Below are positions 1 through 12,109 of a DNA stretch of 64,000 nucleotides, piece after piece. This DNA is from Camillea tinctor. Its lineage: Eukaryota > Ascomycota > Sordariomycetes > Xylariales > Xylariaceae. The position numbers were made by a program, and so were the translations under genes. The stretch covers positions 62,001-126,000 of the forward strand of contig MU394062.1 in the NCBI GenBank assembly GCA_022578605.1. The letters run 5' to 3'. The notes below the pieces were generated by a model that was not told where the DNA came from, ran no database searches, and saw nothing but the letters and a program-made list of their open reading frames with translations. The number at the start of each line of letters is the position of its first letter. Position 1 is the stretch's first letter.

Positions 1-462
1 GTGCTAAGGTCGCTTAAGCAGTGATTAAGCAGTGGTCATAGTGTCAGCCTAAAAAGTTCCTGTTACACTACCAAGACTACCTAGGACTTACCTTGTTTTT
101 TCCCCCCCTCGTCTTCAATTTCAAAACGTTTTACTTGTACTCCGTAGGCTTAGGTGTATGTACAGTACAGTAGTACAATACCTCAACTGTATAGTGCGTG
201 ATGTAGTGCATGCATCCTTCTGAAGCATAAGCAGGCAGACACGACCTTCGACCTCAGCTTTCCTTTTCTCATTTTCCTTTTTCCTTCCTTCCAAAACTAT
301 TTATTTTTCTTTTCTTCTTTTCTTCTTTTAAACTTATTCCTCTTTGTTTCTTTCTACCAAGTATATTATATTCCCCCCCCCTCTTCTTCTCTCCAACGGA
401 ACAAATACATATTATATATATATTATATACATCGCGGACTGACGTAGAGTACTTCATTCAAA
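1..462. promoter_or_regulatory. Upstream region of the first gene; no gene seen
   Basis: No coding sequence is supported here. The stretch from about 255 to 400 is strongly pyrimidine-rich (CTTTTCC/CTTCC runs), followed by an alternating TATA tract at about 410-430, roughly 35-50 bp before the start codon at 463. CT-rich tracts before the start are common in fungal promoters; calling this the core promoter is inference. Confidence 0.4.
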
Positions 463-1589
463 ATGTATCGTGATCTTGCCTCCGCGGTTTACAAGCGGGG
501 CGAAGCCTCTATGAACGGATACCAGGTGCCAGGCTGGGCTTGGGGTGTCTTGTTCTTGGACTTCATCGTCTTCTTGCCCTTCTTCCTCGTGGTATGTGTA
601 ATGCCTACAGCTAACTGGCCGAATACTTGCGACTAACACGATATGCCTTGTTCCAGGTCAATTATACCTTCCAGCATGTCTTCTCGACCCTGGCTATAAT
701 CGAGGACCCATCACCACCCGCATACGAGCCTCTCTCGCTCAATGACGACACTCAGTCGTTCGCCGAAGACAACGCCCCCGTTGCCGACGAAGCCGCCGCG
801 GGTGGCGAGACTCGAGCCGTCACCTCGTCCTTCCGGGGGATCTACCGTACTCTCATTTCTGTTGGCGGTTGGCGATCTTTGTTCCGTGGTGGTGCTTGTT
901 GGTTCGCTGCTTCGATGGCCACTGCGTTCCTCTACGGAATCTTTACCGCAGCCTGGGTTCCAGCTCTCGTTGCCGCCCCTCTTTCTGCCCTTGCGCTCGT
1001 GCAGCTCTACACGGCTTGGACGCACATTGTCATCTCTACTCCTAGCCCCAAGCGCTTCTGGCACCGTCTGCCTCCCTTCAAGAAGGCTTTCCAGGCTACC
1101 GCCCTTCCCGTTGTTGTCTATTTCCTCGCCCTGGAGCTTACCTCTTTCTTACCCAAGGGCCTTGCCTACCTTATCGGCATGACTACCTGGGATGCGTCTC
1201 AGCCTGGCACTATCCCCGAGGGCGATGTCAATGATATCTGGAAGGCAGTTATTGTCCTTTTGGTTTCCCTTGTCTTGCACATCTTCCTAGTTATCCCAGC
1301 CCAGGTTGTCTTGACCCGAGTTCAGGCTTCGCTTCTCCCCGAGGAGGACGACACCATTGTGCCGTTCGACCGCTCGTTCCAGAGTAAGGTTGAGCCTGCG
1401 ATCGTCGGCGGAAAGGGCTTCGTCTCTATGATTGATGCCTGGAAGACCTTCTCTCGCGCTTCGTGGACTCGTCTTGTTAAGTTGTACCTGAAGATCTTCC
1501 TTGCCAGTGTGGGTATTTCTCTCCTGTGGGTCGCCGTTGTGGTACCCGAGGTTCTTGTCATAATGAGCCACAGCAAAAAGATCGAATAA
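463..1589 (+). CDS. Multi-pass integral membrane protein, uncharacterised fungal family
   Basis: Two exons: 463-591 and 657-1589, with a 65-bp intron (GTATGT donor, CTAAC branch site at about 632, CCAG acceptor). The join restores one frame and gives 353 aa. The first exon adds the N-terminus MYRDLASAVYKRG and the first hydrophobic helix, so the open frame starting at 627 is not the true start. About six hydrophobic segments can be seen: residues ~25-50, a pair after the LFRGG stretch (~130-180), one near LPVVVYFLALEL, one at IVLLVSLVLHIFLVIP and one near the C-terminus. A cytosolic-looking acidic linker (DDTQSFAEDN) follows the first segment. A conserved-looking patch, LTRVQASLLPEEDDTIVPFD, lies between the last helices. 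I do not recognise a characterised family and assign no function. The exon structure is secure; the role is unknown. Confidence 0.8.
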
Positions 1590-2412
1590 GTTGTGGTTTA
1601 GCCCTTCTAAAAAAGTGTCTCGTGTAATGGTATAAATGATTTACAAAAGCAGAAAGCAGACGACTAGTGAAGTCAACCATGTTGGTTCTCTTCGAATGTC
1701 TAGCTACATTGTAGAGTACAGTTGATAGGTAAGGGCCATGATGGCCTGATGCGGCAACAGGATTATGAAATAAGTCGGTTCTACTTTAGCCTTGGCGTGA
1801 CGGATTATCACTTCTTCTAGGATAGGCTTCACAGACTGAAAATGAATACTAGTCACAAGATAATAGCCGTCCGATATGCTGAATGAACAGCACTTGAGTT
1901 AAAGTATAACTAAAGTACTTTACAAGTATGGTTCAACGTGCCGATTTCAACGTTTTTGTTAGCCCCCCCTTTGTCTATATGAATGGCACGTATCAAACCT
2001 AAAGCCGAGAGCGAGGAGTTTCAGTCCCGTCTCAAACAACTCGACGCCGCGCCCTCCGTATCTCTTACTATAGTGGATAGAATTTTTCATGCCTGCCCCC
2101 TATGATATAATCTATACTATATGCAGATACAAACTCCGCATAAATGTGCTAGTATTGCTACACCATTAGAGTTGGTCAGTCCAAAGACAATAGAGCCCTA
2201 AAGAAAGGGCAGTCCATAAATTCTATAAATTTCGGTCATCTCTATCAATATATAGTATATAACACCATAAAAAATTTATCAACCTAGGTAGGTAGGTATC
2301 TATGCCATCTAACCCTTCACAGAACAACCTCCCAAGTTTCTCTCTCTCTATAATCATTTTTTTTTCGTCCAGCAGCAAAGAAAGAGAACCAAAAAAACCA
2401 ACAACGAGATCT
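1590..2412. other. Convergent intergenic region, no gene seen
   Basis: This lies between the 3' ends of two converging genes and presumably holds both 3' UTRs. It has short AT-rich stretches and an AGGT microsatellite (CCTAGGTAGGTAGGTATC) at about 2283-2301. No open frame resembles a protein. Confidence 0.5.
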
Positions 2413-3217
2413 TTATGGCTTCTGCCCATCCGGCTGCACGATATCGGCCTCCGTGCTCGTAGGCGCATACCCCCCGGCGGCAGCCACATCCTCGCGCTGG
2501 AACAGCCACGGGTCCTCCGAGTCCACGAACTCGGGATCAAACTCGAAGATCCGCACCTCGGCGTTGCGCCAGGGGTACTCGCTATCGCCCTCGGGGCGGC
2601 CCGTGATGCGCCGCAGCACGTCGCCGTGCGCCACCAGGACGATGTCCTTCTCCGGCCGCTCGCGCAGGTACCGCCGCACCCAGCGCGCGCGCGCCGCCAG
2701 CGCCTCCTCGCTCGCCGCGTAGAACCCCCGCTTGCTGTTCCAGTCGTCGGTCAGCGGCGACAGGTCGAACACGCTGTACGCCGGGTCCGCTTCGAGGACC
2801 CCCCGCGCCGACCCCGTGTCGCACGCGAAGTCGTTGCATTCTTGCGCTTGCGGCAGGCACACCACGCTCTTGGGCCCCCCGAGACGGGCCACCGCGGGTC
2901 CCCAGCCTAGGAGCGTGGTTTGCAGGGTGCGCTTCAGCGCCGAGGAGATGATTACTTCGGCCGAGGCTTGCAGGGAGGGGATTTGGTGGGAGAGCGAGGC
3001 GGCTTGCTTTATGCCTAGGGGGGTAAGGGGGGCGTCGTGGACTTTGGGGGGGAGAAGGGGTTAGTTGTTTGGTTTAGGTGGTTTATTGAAAAGGAGAAGG
3101 AGGGTGGAAGGGTAGGAGGGGTGGGCTCTTCTACTACGACATACTTCTATAATCTAGGTCGACATTGTGCTCGGCCTGGGCATGACGAGTGAGGATAATG
3201 CGTGAGTTGGGTGCCAT
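2413..3217 (-). CDS. Histidine phosphatase superfamily (phosphoglycerate-mutase-like) protein
   Basis: Two exons on the minus strand: 3217-3145 and 3041-2413, joined over a 103-bp intron (GTATGT donor, ACTAAC branch site, AAAG acceptor). The product is 233 aa. Exon 1 supplies the N-terminal signature of the superfamily, RIILTRHAQAEHN, whose histidine is the phospho-acceptor. The second catalytic histidine is in VLVAHGDVLRRITG near residue 165. The other family landmarks are present: a DAPLTPLG segment, then SSALKRTLQT, then an acidic region around QECND. Length and order fit the small cytosolic PGM-like phosphatases of fungi; the substrate cannot be read from sequence. Start choice: the ATG at 3217 sits directly before the catalytic motif in a good context. 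The coding region is markedly richer in G+C at third positions than the flanks. It converges on the upstream membrane-protein gene. Confidence 0.87.
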
Positions 3218-4832
3218 GGTGGGATGGTTTCGTTCTAAGTAGGTATATGGTATAGTATAGTATAAGTGTATTCTTTAGATAATGCTACTCTAGCTTGTCC
3301 TGTAGGGTATTGGATATACGGATGGTCTAAAGAAAGAAATAGAGAGAAAAAAAAGGGTATTCTTCTTAATCTTGTTCGTGGGGATAGGTATGATATATAT
3401 GTATAGCTTTTAACTAGTGACAGTTTCTATAGGGGGAAAATAGGAGAGAGAGGGGGGAGTGAAAGAAGAGGAAACAAAGAAGAGAAAAAGACAGCTACTT
3501 TTTAATCCCAAGCCAGGTTTACCGATTCACCACTACCACTGCCACCATGCAGGATAAACAAACAAACTAGCTAGGTAGGTATAAAAATTCTTGAATCTCT
3601 TTTCCCCACAAGTCCCGGGTTGTCTCTGCATGACTCTGACGTCGTGAGCGGCAGAGAGGTCCACCACCGACAGCGGCCGATGCAGAAACGTGCCCTGGGG
3701 GGCTGCGCCACAGAAAACCCCTCCGAGTTGGACGGCGATGTCGGTCGGCTCTCTACCCGGGTCCGTCAGGTTCTTCGATGTTTGGTCTCTCTTCCCGCGT
3801 TAACACAAAAGCATTCTTGTTATTGATATACTCTAATTCTGCATTACATGTTGATGCATGCATAACTAATGTGGGATGCTATGCAGTACCTACCTAAAGT
3901 TAAGCACATTATGTATGTAAAGTATATTAAGAATCAAGTTACTTAACCTAAGTTATAGTTAGAACTGAGGTATATCCTATCTAAGCTTCCCGTCGACGAG
4001 ATAAAAGTTGGTAAGGCTAATGAAGTATAGTTACTTAAAATCGAATAGCTTTCCATGTCTTCCTCATAGATAGGCTATTGTACCTACCTGCCTAGCAAAC
4101 CCAACAAGAATAACCTCCGCCAATAAATGAATGGACGGGAAGTAGTTACATGGGTTACAATGTAATGTAGACATACCAACCTTATGCTATTCGTTCTCTC
4201 CCCAAAGATAGAGTTGAGCTAAAAATGATGCTGCAGTCTTAGCGTACTTTAGAGATATATTAGGTGACGTGGGGAGTTGACAATGCCGTAGGTTAACCTA
4301 GTGTGGGGCACCAACACGCTTTGAAGCGTACTATTGTACATACCCATTGTGCACTAAGCTAGGTACACGGGTACAACTTACAACCTTCTAAGATGTTCTT
4401 CTTGCGATCTTCTTCCCAGCCCACTTCATTCCATCTACCTCACCTACATTACCTATCTTTCACCTATTTCCCACCTACAACCTCCACATTCACCTATCCC
4501 CTCCATCCATATTCCAATTATTGATTCTATCTCCAACCTCAAGAGAACAATGCATTTGTAACACTTTAACGGCGAAACCGCCTTCTAATACATCTTAATG
4601 TAACCTAACCTAGATATCTGTTCATTTCATTTCCTTTCCTTTCATTCCATTCTATCCCATTCCCTTTCATTCGGAAGACGTGCGAACCACGCCCCATTTC
4701 TGATTGGCATAGTAGCCCCTCGTCTTTCTCCCCATACCCTACGCCGTTGGGAATGAGGTCAGTATCAGTACTAGTACCATCTTTTAGGTATTATTTCTAC
4801 GCAGATTCGGCCTGCGCCACCACACTAGCAAC
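3218..4832. promoter_or_regulatory. Divergent intergenic region between the phosphatase gene and spt3
   Basis: About 1.6 kb separates two divergently transcribed genes and must hold both promoters. I see AG-rich and T-rich stretches (about 3340-3500), short AGGTAGGT motifs (about 3570), and a C/T-rich tract (about 4430-4530 and 4620-4670) preceding spt3. The 68-codon open frame at 3620 has no family features. No RNA gene was recognised. Confidence 0.4.
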
Positions 4833-5795
4833 ATGGCGGACAGCAGCAAGCAGCACAAGTACCGCCAGGAGATCCAGCAGATGATGTACGTCTCTGGTGA
4901 AACTGGCGAACCATCCATGGAGACTACAGCCATGATAGAAGAGATTGTCCGACAGCAGGTCATAGAAATGCTGCGCAACTGCACCGAGCTTGCTGCTCGC
5001 CGTGGTGCCCGCACCATCACCATCAACGATCTCATTTTTCAGATTCGTGATGACGCTCCTAAGGTATCGCGACTCCGGACATTCTTATCCTGGAAGGACG
5101 TTCGCAAGAGCGCCAAGGACTCCGATGAAAAGGGTGGCGAGGCCGATCTCGGGGTTGGTGACGACCCTGCCGGTGCCGTTATGCCTGGTGGCCCAGCTGT
5201 TGAAGAGGCAGCCAAGAAGAACAAGAAAGCCAAGGTGAAGCTGCCTTGGGAGCCCTCTTCTTTCTACAGCCAAGAAGTTCCCGAACGGGATGACGAGGAA
5301 GACGAGGAAGAGGAAGAAATGAACGTCATTACCCTTCAGAGGCTGCGCAAGGCCGACGAGCGCACCAAGGCTATGACGAAGGAGGAATATGTTACTTGGT
5401 CTGAATATCGGCAGGCATCCTTCACTTATCGCAAGGGCAAACGATTCAGGGAGTGGGCCGGTTTTGGCATCGTCACCGACAGTAAACCATCGGATGATAT
5501 CGTCGATATTCTTGGTTTCCTCACCTTCGAAATGGTCCAGACCCTTACCGAAGAGGCCCTCAAGATTAAGGAGCAAGAGGATCTTTGGAAGGAACGTGGT
5601 GGCGGTGAGAACCCCGGCGCTAAGAAGCGGAAACTTGCGCAGGGACTATTCGACCCTCCTAGCGAAGGCAAGACGCCCGTCGAACCACGGCACATACAGG
5701 AAGCTTTTCGAAGACTGCAAGCCCGCCCCAAGAAGTCTCGGGCTATGCTAAATTATACGAAGTTACAACCGCGCACCAACTTGAAGCTATTTTAA
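4833..5795 (+). CDS. spt3: SAGA complex histone-fold subunit Spt3
   Basis: Intronless, complete, 320 aa. Spt3 is a subunit of the SAGA transcription coactivator in the nucleus; it contacts TATA-binding protein and helps deliver it to promoters. The N-terminal histone fold (about residues 8-90) carries the highly conserved run [19 protein letters not shown], then [20 protein letters not shown] and the closing [15 protein letters not shown]. An acidic spacer ([13 protein letters not shown], about 150-163) separates it from the second, TAF11-like histone fold (about 165-255), which includes [21 protein letters not shown] and [17 protein letters not shown]. The two folds in one chain are the Spt3 hallmark (equivalent to the TAF13/TAF11 pair). 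The start context is good (GCAACATGGC). Length agrees with fungal orthologues. This identification is among the firmest in the window. Confidence 0.97.
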   Translation: MADSSKQHKYRQEIQQMMYVSGETGEPSMETTAMIEEIVRQQVIEMLRNCTELAARRGARTITINDLIFQIRDDAPKVSRLRTFLSWKDVRKSAKDSDEKGGEADLGVGDDPAGAVMPGGPAVEEAAKKNKKAKVKLPWEPSSFYSQEVPERDDEEDEEEEEMNVITLQRLRKADERTKAMTKEEYVTWSEYRQASFTYRKGKRFREWAGFGIVTDSKPSDDIVDILGFLTFEMVQTLTEEALKIKEQEDLWKERGGGENPGAKKRKLAQGLFDPPSEGKTPVEPRHIQEAFRRLQARPKKSRAMLNYTKLQPRTNLKLF

Positions 5796-7239
5796 CGCCT
5801 GTTTATCGAGTATTCAAGAAGATTATTCCAATAGGAACCATCGGCTACTCCTAGAAATGCGACTATTACAAGTAACGACTCTGCCCTAGGAAACTATCTA
5901 GGGTTGGGTCTATAAAGATAGAAGAGAGGTCGAACACTTATATACCCTGGCCTGTGAGCCAAGGCGCGTGATCGACTTAATACAACGCTAACGATATTCC
6001 ATACACGACATCTTACACTTAGCATACACAAGAGGCACATCTACACACCACGGCTTTGAAGTTTTCCATGATATTCATGATACTTTTAGCCCCGGACAAC
6101 ATATCTTAGACGAAATACGTAACTTATACGAGGAATGTGCTCTCGATGCTCAAGTCCGAACTGATCGCTCAAGGGGACGACCTGATCCGCGTTTAACGAT
6201 CGACGACGACTCTGGTTGAATATCGTTGATACCACAATACGCAGGGATACAGTATCGATTGCAGAAAGGTTTCTGCGAAGTTGGGACGATAGTATTGATA
6301 ACCACGCTTGGTCTATCGGTCTATGAAGGTATAAGGCCTAGAAGCGGATAGCGCACTGCTTTTTTTTTTCTCTTTGGACGAAATTCAGTATAATGATACA
6401 CTACCTATAGATGCAATATGATATAAATAGCCTGTCTAGTCCTATAGGTTATATATAACCTACATATGTCTGCGCTTGTGTGCTCTAGCTGAAATCGTGA
6501 TTCGCTGTATGGAGAAAAGGGTTGCTCAGATCTGGCCTTCCAAGGGCCAGCTCCTATGGCCTTCCTAGTAGACAACAACTCATATCCCAGATCATCCGCA
6601 GGTGGTAAAACGTTGTCCCATTACTTTCATCCTAATTTTTCTAGTCTAGGCATGTAACGGTACTCTATGTGATCCACCATACTCTACTCAATAAGTAGGA
6701 AATCGTAGAGAAACCTAATTGGATTAAACATCGATTCTATAGATAGGTAGCCGGCTACGTTCCAAACGTAGCCTGTTGATCAAATGCACCCTCATTCATC
6801 TCCCATCTCGACCTCTCCGTCGGACACATAATATACAGAAACAAGAAAACCGAGCTAAAATTTACAAGTCCTCCCTTTTTATGAACCTAAATAACAGAAG
6901 CGCTCCCTCCCCAACTCGTTTTTATCGTCGTATTCTTCGCACGTATATGCATTGCCCCGTCCACAGTCCATCTCGCGACATTCCCACATCCATGGTCTTT
7001 TATAAACCATCATTAGATAATAACCAGCGCCTCCCCCTTCCCCCTTTCCCCCCCTTTAACCTCTAGATTACATACTAGTTGAATTGAGTGACCGACCGAC
7101 CGCCGTATCTTACCTCTTAAGAAATGCCCCGTGACTCGAATCAACCCCAGTCTATCCTTTATATGGCACTGTCCCTAGAAACGTAATACAGCAAATATGA
7201 AAGCAAAAATCCACATCGCAACCCGTCCTCTATGTATAC
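5796..7239. other. Convergent intergenic region, no gene seen
   Basis: This 1.4-kb stretch lies between the 3' ends of spt3 and the BRE4-like gene. It presumably holds their 3' UTRs. A T-run occurs at about 6360-6370. A 96-codon open frame at 6776 has no recognisable features and looks like chance. No RNA gene or repeat was recognised. Confidence 0.4.
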
Positions 7240-10200
7240 TCAAACATTCCAAGTCTGCGCAGCCTTTACGGCAGCTTTCCCTTTATTTTCGTTGCTCTTC
7301 GTTCGGCATCTAGTCGTACGCTCGAGCTCTCTCTCTTCCATCCTCTTGGTCATGACGCGCTGAAGACTCATCGGCAGATCTGGCTCGTCATCGATCGCGT
7401 TGTCCCTGTCGTCGTCGTCGACGCAATCCGGCGCACCGCCCCCGGATAGGCCAAAGAGTCCTGTTCGTCTACGGCGTATGCTACTATTCCCATCACCTCC
7501 GCCAGCCCCAGAGGCGATCTGCGACGGCCTCCGAGCAAATGAGAAGCCCCTTACGCGGCGTCCGACACTGCTTGTCTTGCTCCTAGTCTTTTCTATACTC
7601 TGTTGCTGTTCTATCTGGGCTGTGTCTGTGGCTGTCGCCTTCGCGAGCTCCGCCTTTCGCGCTTTAATCCTAGCGATGTATTGATGGAATTTGGGGCGTT
7701 CGAGCATTCCGCTGCGGAATGCGTTGACGCCGACAAGTAGCTTAGCGAGGTCAACAAGCTCCTCTAAGTACTCGATGATCTCCATCATTCCTGCGGAGGC
7801 AGCATTCCACGATAGGAAGTTATGCCTCGTCATTGACTTTAAGATGTGGTTTTGGAGAGGAACGGCTCCAGAATATGACCCAGGAGTGATGGGCGTTTGC
7901 ACTCCACTCTGACGAGCAGATTCCATAGCACGTTCGAGGAGGAGCTCGCGAACCCGGCTCACGTATCGTAATTGGGCTACTCGGCTGGACGGTAGGAATT
8001 GGGGTAGCGGTAGACGAGTGGCTAGGGCCTCGTACACAGCGAAGAGGGTAAGAGTGATACTTGCTGCTACATTGCGACGGTACGGGTGGACCTCGGCATG
8101 TAGTTCTTCAAGTACACTGCTTCCATACATCTTGCGAATATGTAACATATTATCCATGCGGTCGATGATTTGAAATAACACATATATCATTTCCCCATAT
8201 ATCATAGCTTGGCCTTTGAAACTACCCTTAATTCGTGGCTCATTCAAGCAAAACGGTAAGAAAGTCCGAGCTGCGGAGAGGGCCTGCTCAGCCTTTTCCT
8301 TGTGGTGAGAAAATGCCGCGGTGACTGCGTGCGATTTGACGTCTATATTCATGGGTGAGTCAATGCCAACGGCTATGGAAGCTTCCATAGTAGATATTTG
8401 TTGAATACTGGACGCCAATGATTCCGATAATCTATCTCTTGCACGGACGGGGAAGAGAATCATTTCGACAAGGAGCGCAACAGTACCGCCGACCAGAAAA
8501 CATATCATTCTCTTCAAATATATCTCCCATGGTTCTTCACTACTGTTGGTCGGGATGATCGTTGCTACTCCCACGTTAGATTCTCGAGATCGGATCAGGG
8601 CTTGGGCAGATGCTTACCTAGGCCTACCACCGACATACTCACAATAGAGATAATGCCAGTTTTGACCTTTGACGTCCCTAGATGGATGTAAGACGAAGGA
8701 ATGATTCCTAGGAAAAGAACGACAACCAAGACAATTCGATTCCCTTGCCCAATCTCATAAGCAATAAAACCAACAGTGCAGCCAAACACAACTCCCATAG
8801 CCCTTAGAAAGAACCCTTGAAATGAAGTTCCCACAGAGACCTCAAACACAAGGACCAACTGTAGGGACGCCCAGGTCCCACGAACCGAGCCATACCATGC
8901 GTTCAAGGCTGGTACAAAGGCCGGCCAGGTGACAATATATGTCGCTATACACATTTTGAGGGCGAAGGACAGATCATCCGAATCCGAGAAGAATTCAATC
9001 GTGTCAGCAGCTAATCCACGTAACCACATGAAAAGATCAACTTCTGATTTTTGAGGGCCCTTGCGACGTGGGATTTTACCCTTCTCGGGCAACGTAGGTT
9101 GTTTTTTGAGAACCTCGCCAGTCTCTATGTCGTTGGTACGGCCAACCAGAGTCTCATGACTAGCGCCCGTCTTTTCATCGTCTTGAATTAAATGATCCTC
9201 CCTTAATCCATGACCACTTCGAGCTTCTTTTCTAGCATTCTCTGGTAAGGCGTTCCCATCTTCTTCACCACCGGTAGTAAGCCATTTTTTCCAACATATT
9301 TTCGGAAGGTATAATCTTCGCCTATTTTGTCTATAGCGTCTTCTTTCAACCAGTGATTGAGAATATTTTAACATGTCCATGACTTGAGCAGCAGCTTGAT
9401 GGAGACTGATTAGGAAAGACGAAATTAAGTGAGTTTCCATCCTGGGCATTATGTCCCCCTGTGTAGGTGTGATTATTCGGTCAGTCTTATGATACCAATA
9501 TGAAGCGTTACGATCAGATTATAGGTAGCTACCATGGCAAAGAAGCCGCATGGATATAAAGAGTAGAAAAGTTTACGCACCGGTGAGTCTTTGCCATAAC
9601 CCACGGCAGCAGCATGCTCCAAAGCCGCTGCAGAATCCTTATCGAACCGAGCTAGAGACTGGGCAAAGATCTCTAATCTGACATCAATCTCTTGTGGAAG
9701 AATCCCATCAGGGACTGGGGATCTCGAGGGTAGTTTTTCTACATCATAGCAATAAGCTAATGCAGTAGTGATGACATGTACGGCATCTCGCATTTGATCT
9801 TGCAATGCCTTGGCGGGAACATGAATCTGTGATATGATATGTTCCAAGAGATCAATGTCGCCAGATTCGATTTCCCGCACGGGTTTGACAAGTTCTAGGT
9901 TGCGACGATATCTAGACTTTCGTCGAGCACTCCTACTCTCGCGTTGAGATATCTCATCGTCACTATCTTCCGAGGAAGACTCGCTGCTTGACTCAGAACT
10001 AGAGCTATCACTGTCCGTCTCCTTTTCCTCAGGTGAATCGGCGGAGGAAGTGCTGTGGCCATATCCTATCAGTGCGTATTTGCTCTCGCAGGCATTAATA
10101 AGACAGATAGTCATCTGGACCAGACGGGTCATCAAAGTGGCGCTGATTGGCTTCAGTGAGCGAGGGGGTAAGACGGCAAACACCAACTCAAAGTTGCACT

Positions 10201-10999
10201 CGGCTTGAGCTGCCTTACAACTGGCAAGCTTAGTCCTCAACTTTGCCTTTTTGTCAGTCAAAGCTACCAGTTTGGTACGTAATTCGGTTGCAAGGGTCGT
10301 TTCGATGTCTCCTTCGCCAGAATCCGTGGAGTCGGACATAAACCAATTGCTAGCATCTTGGAAGCAGGAGATGGTGTCGGATAACGTTTCGATGGTAGAT
10401 TTGCCTAGAAAATCACTTGAGAATTCGGGAAAGATCAAAATGTTTGCCAAGATGACTACGCCGACGGCCGTTAGGATTGGATATGCTATTTGCTTGATGG
10501 CGGCAACAGAAACGGATGTGGCACTGCCAGTCAGGATAGATAGGCTGATTAAGAGAAACCAGAAGACGAACAGAAACAGCCTAGGGGCCGACGAACGAAG
10601 GACACCGTGGAGAAGCAAGGCTAGAGTAAAGAAGACGGCCCGTATGCCCCAAGCAGCCTGGACATTCGTATCGTAAACCAGACTAGAAAGATGGAGTCCT
10701 AGAAGAGACCAGCCCAGACCAACGAATGTGCCGATGGTTATGAGAGAAAGGACCTCGGTCAGCTTGCCAAAACGCTGCCCAGGGTGGCCGAAGACAGATA
10801 CCATAGGCCCGAGATATGTTGATTTGCCGTATACAGCTATCACAGCAGGTATAAGACCGATTATGATGGTAATTGTGGTGCATATTGTATTCTTTGTTAT
10901 CCTCTTCCAGAGGTTGTTTTTCTGGAGGTTTTGGAGGATATCGGCCCACCATGTCTGGCATCGTTGATGAAGCTTCCCGTTCAAGCGCGTTATAGACAT
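7240..10999 (-). CDS. BRE4 / aromatic-acid-exporter-like (ArAE_2) multi-pass membrane protein
   Basis: Three exons on the minus strand (10999-9581, 9458-8618, 8564-7240; introns of 122 and 53 bp, with frame-restoring GT...AG joins) give 1194 aa. The N-terminal part has a cluster of hydrophobic helices (about residues 30-200) typical of the ArAE_2_N/BRE4 family. An acidic serine-rich segment (about 320-345, SSSSESSSESSSEDSDDE) lies in the following cytosolic region. A second membrane block begins about residue 610 (FVPALNAWYGSVRGTWASLQ) and runs across the second intron into VGLATIIPTNSSEEPWEIYL and CFLVGGTVALLVEMILFP. This is the FUSC/DUF2421-type half, followed by a long cytosolic C-terminal domain and a basic, Ser/Arg-rich tail. 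The yeast relative Bre4 affects brefeldin A sensitivity; a transport role is inferred, substrate unknown. The two-half architecture and total length match fungal relatives. It is divergent with ist1. Confidence 0.88.
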
Positions 11000-12109
11000 G
11001 TTGCGCCTCTATTCCAACCCCCTTGGTTTATATCGTTTTCTTTCTTCCTTCCTTTTCCTATTGTAGAGTATCCGAAGAGAAGCCTAACGAGAAGCCCAAC
11101 GAGAACAGTTTCAAACCCAACAGCGAACGATATTTTTTGCCCAAGACATAGCTTTAAAAAACGAGGCGTCGAAAAGAAGGCAGACTAAATGACTATAGGT
11201 AAGGTAAGGTAAAGTAGATAGAGAGAATAAAAATAGTTGTAGAAGAGTAGAGGAATGTTAGGTTAGGTACCTAGGTAGGTAGTAGATAATACGAGTTTGA
11301 ACCCAACGCGAAGATAAAAAAAGAAGTAGAAGAAAATGAGCAGATCTTACAACAATGCGCCAAGCCTAAGAAATACCTACTACTTATAAAGTGAGAAACG
11401 TGAAGAGCGTAAGAAACTACCCCCGCATCCATTCCATACATATCCGTAGCTACTTCTTCTCTCACGAGACCTGTAGGTTACTCACATTGAAAAAAAAAAA
11501 AAAAAGGTAACATGAGTAAGCCGCATTGGTCGCAATCTTTTTTTTTAAAGTTGGCAGTACTTATCTATTGGTGTCTCATTTTTCCTTCATTCGTTGCAGA
11601 TGTTGCAGATCTAAAAACTAAAAGCGCTAGTCACCAATTAGGAAGTGGATTCGGTTACAACTGTCTTGGCATTCTGAGAATGAGATCATCCCGTGAACTG
11701 CTAAAACCTCTATTCCTTGTTAGGTGGTTATCGAGCAACTACTGGTGTTACACTGGCCTGTATGTGGCGTAAAGAGGAGCAGGTATGGAGTACATAGATG
11801 TACATTCTCTGGGGATGTGGTAGATGGGGCATCTGGAAGTATCTGTACCTTTGATTTGGGTCAGATGTCGTCAGCTCCAGTCCAGCTCCAGTCCCTAAAT
11901 TCGTGGGGTAAAATAAGGGAGGGGGGAATTGGGGCAATCACCTCCAGCTGATGGACATAACATTACCTAACCCTACCTACTAGACTAGGTTAACTAACTC
12001 AGGTACTTCCAATAACACTGAATCAACAGTTATCAACTTTGCTTCCAATTGGTGTCGTCGAACCCCGTGTCACTGAGCTCCTTAGGCTTCGAGCCTTGCT
12101 ATCTTCAAA
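11000..12109. promoter_or_regulatory. Shared divergent promoter region (BRE4-like gene / ist1)
   Basis: 1.1 kb between divergent starts. It contains AGGTAGGT motifs (about 11200-11285), an A-run of about 15 at 11491-11506, and mixed sequence. The open frames at 11512 and 11724 lack family features. No RNA gene is seen. Confidence 0.4.

Noticed and set aside
5085..5576. 163-codon minus-strand open frame
   Set aside because: Lies entirely within spt3 on the other strand and has no family features.
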